NCBI GenBank assembly: GCA_003022865.1
Contig: PXSK01000021.1
Span: 62,678 to 126,677 of the forward strand
Length of the DNA: 64,000 bases
From: Halobacteriales archaeon SW_5_70_135
Lineage (GTDB): Archaea; Halobacteriota; Halobacteria; Halobacteriales; SW-7-71-33
Direction: 5' to 3'
Part shown: positions 58,693-64,000 of the stretch, piece by piece
How positions within the stretch are numbered: the stretch's first letter is position 1
Layout of the letters: each line of letters begins with the position of its first letter
Program-made: the position numbers and the translations under genes
Notes under the pieces: generated by a model
Told to the model about the DNA's origin: nothing
Databases searched by the model: none
What the model saw: only the letters and a program-made list of their open reading frames with translations

Positions 58693-61599
58693 TCAAGACG
58701 CTGCCTCCCCTGGGTGGGGGTAATGAGACGGCTGATCGTCGACGGCGACCCGGGCGTGCGCACGGACGGGGTCATCGAGTACGACGGCGAGGAGCTCGTC
58801 TGTTTTCAGGTGACCCGCAACGGCGACTACCACGGCCCGGACCGCGTGCAGCTGTGGTGTGTCGTCGGCACCGAGGACGAACGCGGGACGTTCGACCGGC
58901 GCGACTTCGTCCCGCACTTCCTCGACGTCGAGCGGGTCGACGCCGAGGCCGTCGAGGTCCTGGAGCGCGCCGGTGACCTGGCGGTCTGATCGGCCGCCGC
59001 TGCCGTCACCGTCACCGTCACCGTCGTCGTCTTCGTCGCTCTCGGTCGCGGCGTCCGTGACGCCCAGCGCCGACCGGTCGACCCGGTACAGCGTGACGTA
59101 CTCCCAGTCGCGTGACTCGGGCACGACGCCGACGCCGGTGAGTCGCTCGTCGAGCGCGAGCGTCGACTCGTCATAACGCTGGCGCTCGGCCGGCCCGACG
59201 TAGACGTACTCGACGTCGTGTTCGGCCAGCAGGCGTGCCTGTCGGGACGGCGTGCCGCCGTAGACGGCGTTGACGGTCTCGACGCGGTCGAACCAGGCGG
59301 TCTCGCCCCGGTAGCCTGTCTCGTGGACCCAGCCGGCGAGCGTGGGGACACCCGAGAGGCTGGCCGGAGCGGCCGCGCCGGCGATCTCGTGGCTCCCCGC
59401 CGCCGGCGCCGTGCGCACCCAGCGGTCGGTCGACCAGCGGTAGATGTCCTCCGCGGGCGCGGTGACGACCGTCGGCGTCCCCTCCAGTCCGCGGACGTAC
59501 TCGATGGCCGGCCACTCCGCCGAGTGCCGCTCTTCGGCGAAGCGGAGTGCGTCGAGCGTCGCCGGCCCCCGGTCCGCGGCGACAGCGACGTGCTCGGCGC
59601 CGGCGAGAGCGCCGTACAGCGACAGACTCAGCACGAGCCCGGCGACCAGAACGCCGCCGAGCGACACCGGCCCCGGCGACCGACCGTCGTCGCCGGTGTC
59701 GACGGCGGCCCCGTCCGGGCGGGGACGGTCGTCGCTCCCGGGGTCGGTCTCGGGCGGCGGCGACCCGCCGTCGGTCCTCGTGGCCGCCGCGGGCAGCCAG
59801 CGCCGGTCGCGGAGGCCGGGCAGTCCCGCCGGGTTCGCGTACTCCGCGAGCAGGACGCCGCCGGCGACGGCCGTCAGCGCCCACACCTGGCTGTACACCT
59901 TGAAGACGGTGTTGAACCGTCCGGGGCCGGTTCGGGTGACGTAGACGAACTCCACCAGCGTCACGAGGCCGGCGGCGCCGACGAGCAGCACGGTCTCGTA
60001 CCCCACGTCGGCCTCGGCCCGCAGCAGCACCCAACCGACGGCGACGAGCGCGACGAACGGGGTCGCGCCGAGCACTCGCGGGTCGACGCCGACGATCGCC
60101 GGCAGCACCAGCGTGACGAGGGCGACGACGGCGACCAGCCCGGCGGCGGCGACGGCGGCGACGGCGGCAGGGCGGCTCGTCTCGCGGGCGTCGCGCAGCC
60201 CGTCACGGAGACGGCCACCGAGGAAAGCGGCGGCGAGCGCGAGCGTGGTGCCGTGGACGACCAGTAGGCGGCCGACCCGGCTGCGGTCCGCCGGAGCGAC
60301 GAAGGTGAGTCCACGCCCGCCCGTCGCTCCCGTCCCCGCGAGGAAGGGAAACGCCGCGACGACCGCGAGGCCGCCGACGACGCCGGCGAGGCCGACCGCA
60401 CACCCGGTCCGCAGACCCTCGTCGCCCAGACGGCCGGCGATCCGCCGGACTGGCGCGGGACGACCGCCGTCGGCGGCCTCGACCGGCTCGTCGGCGTCGG
60501 CGGCCGTCGGTGTGGGACCGACGACGGGCAGCAGGTCCCGGGGGTCGGCGGGTGCGAGCGCGAGCGCGAGCCAGACGAGCCCGAGCGTCGCGGGGAACGA
60601 CCAGGTGTTGACGACGGCGACCAGTCCAGCCGTCGGCGGGACGGCGCCGACGACGAGCAGTCGGCGGCGACGGAGGTCGGCGGCGGGCGTGCGCCAGTAG
60701 GCGTAGCCGACGGCGGCGACCAGCAGCGTCAGCGGCGGACTGATCATGTGTGCGTGCAGGTCGCCGTTAAGGAAGGCGAACAGCGGGAACTCGTTGACCG
60801 TCCACGGGACGACGCGACTCGCGGGCCAGTAGCTGAACGCCTCGGGACCGGTCGTCGCCCACTCCGGGTCGAGTCCCGCGAGCCGGAGGACCGTCCCGTC
60901 GCCGACCCACCAGGCGAGTGCTCGCAGCGGCGTCGCCAGGTTGCTCGCGATCCCGACGAGAAAGGCGGCGAACAGCCCCGCCGACACGCGACTGCGGCCC
61001 CTGTGGTGGGCGACCGCGCCGGCGAGCGAGTACGCCGCGGTAACGAAGGTCGCGTAGAAGCCGGCCAGCGCCAGGTTGTAGGCGTACCGGGGTGCCGTCC
61101 CGGTGAGCCGGGCGAGCAGGGCGGCGAGCATGTGTCCGCCGTAGTAGTACTGGACCGGCTCGCCGGCGAACCAGAAGTCCTCCGGCGGCAACTGACTCGT
61201 TCGCGCGAGGGCGCTGAGCATCCCGAAGTCGAGAAACTTCTCCCCGCCACCCGGGTGGACGGCGGGATCGAGCGCCCGAACGGCCACGAGAAAGAGGAAG
61301 GCGACGGTGAAGACGACGGTGACCCCCGCGTACCGGCGCGGGTCGGGACTCGCGCCGCGCCACAGCGACAGGGCGGCGACGCCGACGAGTGCGAGCAGTC
61401 CGGCGGCGAGGGCGGGCCAGCCGAAGGCGACCTGGCCGACCCAGAAGCCGACCACGCCGAGGACGGTCAGCGCGACCGGCAGGGCGAACCCCGCCCCGCG
61501 GTCGGGGAACGACCGCAACAGAAGCGCCGCCGCCGGCAGGGCGAGCGCGCCCAGGGCGACGTACGCCAGCAGCCAGACGACGACCAGCCCGTACTCCAT
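58693..61599 (-). CDS. DUF2298/YYY membrane protein with extended C-terminus
   Basis: The 968-residue frame has many membrane helices and the family motif [20 protein letters not shown] plus [17 protein letters not shown], the signature of the DUF2298 (Chlor_Arch_YYY) group, which resembles membrane glycosyltransferases. The soluble end ([14 protein letters not shown]-like, then [11 protein letters not shown]) and an acidic stretch look like a natural C-terminus. But the frame then continues about 100 codons opposite the HAH_0734 gene to 58693, and this part is unlikely to be conserved. The start [17 protein letters not shown] at 61599 is clear. Partner glycosyltransferase genes follow upstream (61741-62900), divergently. 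Confidence 0.85.
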   Translation of the reverse strand: MEYGLVVVWLLAYVALGALALPAAALLLRSFPDRGAGFALPVALTVLGVVGFWVGQVAFGWPALAAGLLALVGVAALSLWRGASPDPRRYAGVTVVFTVAFLFLVAVRALDPAVHPGGGEKFLDFGMLSALARTSQLPPEDFWFAGEPVQYYYGGHMLAALLARLTGTAPRYAYNLALAGFYATFVTAAYSLAGAVAHHRGRSRVSAGLFAAFLVGIASNLATPLRALAWWVGDGTVLRLAGLDPEWATTGPEAFSYWPASRVVPWTVNEFPLFAFLNGDLHAHMISPPLTLLVAAVGYAYWRTPAADLRRRRLLVVGAVPPTAGLVAVVNTWSFPATLGLVWLALALAPADPRDLLPVVGPTPTAADADEPVEAADGGRPAPVRRIAGRLGDEGLRTGCAVGLAGVVGGLAVVAAFPFLAGTGATGGRGLTFVAPADRSRVGRLLVVHGTTLALAAAFLGGRLRDGLRDARETSRPAAVAAVAAAGLVAVVALVTLVLPAIVGVDPRVLGATPFVALVAVGWVLLRAEADVGYETVLLVGAAGLVTLVEFVYVTRTGPGRFNTVFKVYSQVWALTAVAGGVLLAEYANPAGLPGLRDRRWLPAAATRTDGGSPPPETDPGSDDRPRPDGAAVDTGDDGRSPGPVSLGGVLVAGLVLSLSLYGALAGAEHVAVAADRGPATLDALRFAEERHSAEWPAIEYVRGLEGTPTVVTAPAEDIYRWSTDRWVRTAPAAGSHEIAGAAAPASLSGVPTLAGWVHETGYRGETAWFDRVETVNAVYGGTPSRQARLLAEHDVEYVYVGPAERQRYDESTLALDERLTGVGVVPESRDWEYVTLYRVDRSALGVTDAATESDEDDDGDGDGDGSGGRSDRQVTGALQDLDGLGVDPLDVEEVRDEVAPVERPAFVLGADDTPQLHAVRAVVVAVAGHLKTDELLAVVLDDPVRAHARVAVDDQPSHYPHPGEAAS
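58723..58989 (+). CDS. HAH_0734-family protein
   Basis: The 88-residue protein starts [20 protein letters not shown] and includes [20 protein letters not shown] and [21 protein letters not shown] know this as a small haloarchaeal family of unknown function. GTG 58714 is an alternative start. The whole gene lies opposite the 3' extension of the DUF2298 frame. Confidence 0.85.
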   Translation: MRRLIVDGDPGVRTDGVIEYDGEELVCFQVTRNGDYHGPDRVQLWCVVGTEDERGTFDRRDFVPHFLDVERVDAEAVEVLERAGDLAV

Positions 61600-61740
61600 C
61601 ACCCGACAGTACGGCGGTCCCGGTAAACGCCTTTCGCGATCCCGTCGGCGGTGCGGGGAACCACAAGACACACGTCCGTTCGGTCGCCGTCCGCCTCCGT
61701 GGAGAGGGACGGAGCGAACGAACTAAGCGACGGGCGGTCC

Positions 61741-62514
61741 GTGACGGCGGGAGTCGTCGTTCCGGCGTTTCGCCCCGACCCGGAGCGACTCGAAGGGTAC
61801 GTCCGCGGGTTGGCCGACCGCTTCCCGGTCGTCCGGGTCGAGGTCGACGAGCCCGGCGCGGCCGTCGAGAAGCGACTCGCGGGCCTGCCCTGCGAGACCG
61901 GGGTCGTGGCCGGTCGCCGCGGCAAGGGAGCCGCGGTCACGGACGGCTTCGAGGCGCTGGCCGACCGCGCCGACGTGCTCGCGTTCGCGGACGCCGACGG
62001 CTCGACGCCGGTCGACTCGGTCGCCGACGTCGTGGCCGTCGTCGAGGACCGCGCGGACGTGGGCGTCGGCTCGCGACGACATCCAGCGGCCGACGTCCGC
62101 TCACACCAGACGCTCGCCCGCCGGCGGCTCGGCGACGCGTTCGCCTGGCTGGCGCGACGCCTGCTCGCGACGGACCTGTACGACTACCAGTGTGGCGCGA
62201 AGGCGGTACGCGTCGGCGTCTGGCGGCGCCTGCGCGAGCACCTCTACGAGCCGGGCTTCGCCTGGGACGTGGAGCTCGTCGCCGTCGCCGGCGCGCTGGG
62301 ATCGACCGTCGAGGAGGTGCCCGTGACGTGGATCGACCGGCCGGACTCGACCGTCGACCCGCTGCGGACGCCGCTCGAACTCCTGCCCGCGCTCGTGACC
62401 GTCCGCCATCGGGCGAAACGCATCGCCGGCAGCCGGCTGCACGGGGCCGTCGGCGAGGGGTCGACGGCGCTCGTCGACCGGTCGGAGGAACCGGGCGGAG
62501 AGGGCACGCGATGA
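61741..62514 (+). CDS. Family-2-like (dolichyl-phosphate sugar synthase type) glycosyltransferase
   Basis: The 257-residue GT-A enzyme has TAGVVVPAFRPDPERLEGYV, RRGKGAAVTDGFEAL, the metal-binding DVLAFADADGSTPVDSV and YDYQCGAKAVRVGVWRRL. It probably makes a dolichyl-phosphate-linked sugar from a nucleotide sugar. GTG 61741 was chosen; GTG 61699 would add 14 residues. It overlaps the GtrA-like gene in ATGA. With the DUF2298 protein it may serve polyprenyl-sugar glycosylation. Confidence 0.83.
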   Translation: MTAGVVVPAFRPDPERLEGYVRGLADRFPVVRVEVDEPGAAVEKRLAGLPCETGVVAGRRGKGAAVTDGFEALADRADVLAFADADGSTPVDSVADVVAVVEDRADVGVGSRRHPAADVRSHQTLARRRLGDAFAWLARRLLATDLYDYQCGAKAVRVGVWRRLREHLYEPGFAWDVELVAVAGALGSTVEEVPVTWIDRPDSTVDPLRTPLELLPALVTVRHRAKRIAGSRLHGAVGEGSTALVDRSEEPGGEGTR

Positions 62515-62900
62515 GCGGCGACCCGAGCGCGGGCCTCGAGGACGCCCCCGACCGGAGCGAGACCGCCGACGGGCGCCTCGCCTCGCTGCTGTCGGGCGTC
62601 CGCGCCATCCTGGTGATGTTCGCGGTCAACGAGCGGTGGACGTTCGCGGACCACGGCGCGGCCGGCGAGCGGTCGCTGCTGGGGCGGCTGGCACGATCAC
62701 ACGGCGTGCGCGCGGCCGGCAGTCTGACGCAGTTTCTCGTGTTCGTCGCCGTCTTCCGTGGCGTCGCGGTGTCGTTGCCGGTCGCGGGCGTCGACCTCTG
62801 GCTGCTGGTCGCGAAGGGGGCCGGCATCGGCGTGGGGATGCTCGTCAACTACGTGTTCGAGAGTCTGTTCACCTGGCGGGTCCACCACGACGAGGGGTAG
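62511..62900 (+). CDS. GtrA-like membrane protein, apparently shortened near the N-terminus
   Basis: The 129-residue protein has FAVNERWTF and LTQFLVFVAVFRGVAVSLPV and ends GVGMLVNYVFESLFTWRV, the GtrA pattern; GtrA proteins are thought to flip lipid-linked sugars. I expect about four helices, but only about three are seen. The sequence jumps from LLSGVR straight to AILVMFAVNERWTF, as if the first helix and loop (roughly 45 residues) had been removed in frame. It is coupled to the GT2 gene by a 4-base overlap. Confidence 0.7.
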   Translation: MSGDPSAGLEDAPDRSETADGRLASLLSGVRAILVMFAVNERWTFADHGAAGERSLLGRLARSHGVRAAGSLTQFLVFVAVFRGVAVSLPVAGVDLWLLVAKGAGIGVGMLVNYVFESLFTWRVHHDEG

Positions 62901-62913
62901 GAGTAGGGCGGCG

Positions 62914-63448
62914 TCACCGGGTCGGCGGCGACTCGTAGCTCGACCCACAGTCCCGGCAGACGACCGGGTCGTCTCCCGACCCGAGCGTGACGTCGAGCGA
63001 CTCGGCACCGCAGTTCGGACACGGCGCCGGCTCGCGGGTGGTGCCGCAGTCGGGACAGACGGGTCGACCCTCGTCGAGGCGCACGTCGCGGCGGTCATAG
63101 GCGGGGCAGACGAGTGGAAGCCGAACGTCCGTGGTCTCCCCGGGCGCCCCGAGCGCGAGGACGACCAGCGACTCGTCGGCGCCGTTGCGACCGGGCTGAC
63201 TCGCCGGGGGCGAATCGGACCGGCTCCCCCGCCGCGACGGTCACCGCCTCGCCCGTCCCGTCGCGGTACGTCTCGAACGTCGCCGTCCCCTCGACGACGA
63301 CGAACAGCTCCTCTTGGTCGGCGTATGCGTGCAGGCCGCCGGGAAGTCGTCCCGCCGGGGGGACGTCGCAGTGGTTCACCGCGAGGTCGCGGCGCAGCGT
63401 CCCGTCGAGGTCGTCGGGAGCCAGGGTGTCGACGGCGACGCGCTCCAT
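62914..63448 (-). pseudogene. Cupin plus zinc-ribbon protein, frameshifted in a C/G-run
   Basis: The start MERVAVDTLAPDDLDG at 63448 leads into a cupin (HCDVPPAGRLPGGLHAYADQ, FVVVEGTATFETYRDG). The frame is lost at the plus-strand g5 run 63206-63210. One base fewer would read on through APASQPGRNGADESLVVLAL to a zinc ribbon with CPDCGTT, CPNCGA and CRDCGSSYE, ending at 62914. The length, 535 bases, is one more than a multiple of three. Confidence 0.75.
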
Positions 63449-63538
63449 ACCGCCCGTCGGTAACGCGTTCTCAAAGGCTCTGTGCCCGAATCGGTTCGCC
63501 GGAGAACCGAAGGAGGGCGGCGGACCGAAACACAACCC

Positions 63539-63542
63539 TTAA
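63539..63542 (+). promoter_or_regulatory. TATA-like box of initiator tRNA-Met
   Basis: ttaa within accctTAAtcg lies 26-29 nt before the tRNA 5' end. Confidence 0.5.
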
Positions 63543-63567
63543 TCGTGGCCGACGGCTACCCTGAGGT

Positions 63568-63642
63568 AGCGGGATGGGATAGCCAGGAGATTCCGGCGGG
63601 CTCATAACCCGCAGACCGGTGGTTCAAATCCACCTCCCGCTA
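63568..63642 (+). tRNA. Initiator tRNA-Met (CAT)
   Basis: The 75-base tRNA folds with acceptor AGCGGGA/TCCCGCT, anticodon stem GCGGG/CCCGC with loop CTCATAA (anticodon CAT), and T-arm GGTGG TTCAAAT CCACC. The A1-U72 pair and the three G-C pairs next to the anticodon loop (GGG/CCC) are initiator-tRNA marks. No intron is seen and CCA is not encoded. Confidence 0.93.
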
Positions 63643-63683
63643 CTCCTCGCGGCGAACATCACTGTGAGCCGCGAGTGTAGGCC

Positions 63684-63698
63684 GGTGTGGATTTAAAC
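63684..63698 (-). repeat. Inverted tRNA T-arm-like fragment
   Basis: The reverse complement gtttaaatccacacc matches the T-arm of the initiator tRNA (gttcaaatccacctc) at 12 of 15 positions. Confidence 0.35.
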
Positions 63699-63729
63699 GA
63701 GAGAACCGCGACCGAAGGGGGCGGTTCGT

Positions 63730-63753
63730 GTGGTTCGAATCCACCTCCCACTG
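63730..63753 (+). repeat. Imperfect direct copy of the tRNA 3' end
   Basis: The 24 bases match 63619-63642 (the T-arm and 3' acceptor strand of the initiator tRNA) at 21 positions. It is preceded by a 7-bp hairpin, gaaccgc/gcggttc (63703-63709 with 63721-63727). It may be a decayed tRNA or an attachment-site-like duplication. No other tRNA arms are found. Confidence 0.5.
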
Positions 63754-63854
63754 CTGTTCTGCGACGGGTCGAGCGAGGAGTGGCGGCGACCGAGTGAGCG
63801 GGGGAGCGAACGGCGGGCGAGTTCGAGCGGGAGAACCCCGGTGTCGGCGGCGGG

Positions 63855-64000
63855 TCAGTCGGTGGTCGAGGGTTCGAAGGAGTCGGAGGCGGCGGTCGGC
63901 CGGCCGTCGACGAGGTGGCAGGCGGCGGTGTGGTCGCCGTCGACGGCGACGGTCTCGGGGACGGTCCGCTCACAGCGGCTTTCAAAGGTCTCCGCCAGAG
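63855..64000 (-). CDS. Oligopeptide/dipeptide ABC transporter ATPase, C-terminal end
   Basis: The frame is open from the right edge to the stop at 63855-63857. The 48 visible residues include TFESRCERTVPETVAVDGDH and ACHLVDG, the cysteine-containing C-terminal region (Fe-S- or disulfide-like) of DppD/OppD-type ATPases. The catalytic domain is outside the window. Confidence 0.65.
   Translation of the reverse strand, partial: LAETFESRCERTVPETVAVDGDHTAACHLVDGRPTAASDSFEPSTTD

Noticed and set aside
63730-63753. Second tRNA gene
   Set aside because: Only the T-arm and 3' acceptor strand match; no D-arm or anticodon arm can be folded upstream.

Overview
The window is chromosomal DNA from a haloarchaeon (class Halobacteria). 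The signs are very high GC (roughly 70 percent by eye), strongly acidic proteins, archaeal housekeeping genes (proteasome beta, L7Ae, S28e, L24e, S27e, L44e, Nop10, aIF2 alpha, TmcA, archaeal-type initiator tRNA-Met), coenzyme F420 genes (cofE, mer), Tat-lipoproteins with a twin-arginine plus lipobox, halocyanin, and leaderless starts with a T-rich or TATA box about 25-28 nt upstream. No rRNA, CRISPR or complete insertion sequence is seen.

Layout. 1-11.9 kb: end of a haloarchaeal hypothetical gene, a PQQ-propeller lipoprotein, an EamA exporter, a cysteine-synthase-like enzyme, two metallophosphoesterases, a YyaL-type thioredoxin-domain protein, EngB, and the cofE-mer pair. 12.2-17.7 kb: a giant FAD/Fe-S dehydrogenase, a methyltransferase and an aminotransferase. 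17.7-25.9 kb: trpS, pyrI-pyrB, a Nog1-type GTPase, hisE, a DUF151 nuclease-like protein, a DUF389 membrane protein and an HTH-CBS regulator. 26-33.2 kb: UPF0212 protein, psmB, an aminotransferase, an ABC1/UbiB kinase with Hsp20, a HicBA pair, and the compact operon rpl7ae-rps28e-rpl24e-ndk. 33.3-44.9 kb: tmcA, a DUF456 protein, a PTPS/glycosyltransferase/methyltransferase/aldo-keto reductase cluster, a NhaP/TrkA antiporter, an MBL hydrolase and a halocyanin. 44.9-55.5 kb: serS, a broken sensor kinase, a four-gene ABC uptake system, a Rieske fusion protein and a winged-helix regulator. 56.2-63.4 kb: PAC2 chaperone-nop10-aif2a, rps27e-rpl44e, a HAH_0734-type protein opposite a DUF2298 membrane protein, a GT2-GtrA pair and a cupin/zinc-ribbon gene. 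63.5-64 kb: initiator tRNA-Met, partial tRNA-like repeats, and the end of an oligopeptide ABC ATPase.

The most unusual content is non-coding. Five copies of a hairpin element share fixed ends (GAAAG-GGG at the 5' side, GGG-CTTTC at the 3' side) and a basal stem whose sequence differs from copy to copy while base pairing is kept. One copy is reduced to the ends only, two lie head to head, and one holds a row of short hairpins that continues past its edge (55804-56136). An inverted GTGTTCAGATA motif flanks one copy and recurs beside the head-to-head pair.

Several genes are broken: a Tat-lipoprotein gene with TGA as codon 3, a sensor kinase and a cupin gene each with a one-base change in a G-run, a frameshifted winged-helix/GNAT gene, and a nucleotidyltransferase remnant. 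The G-run changes could be sequencing errors and need raw-read confirmation.
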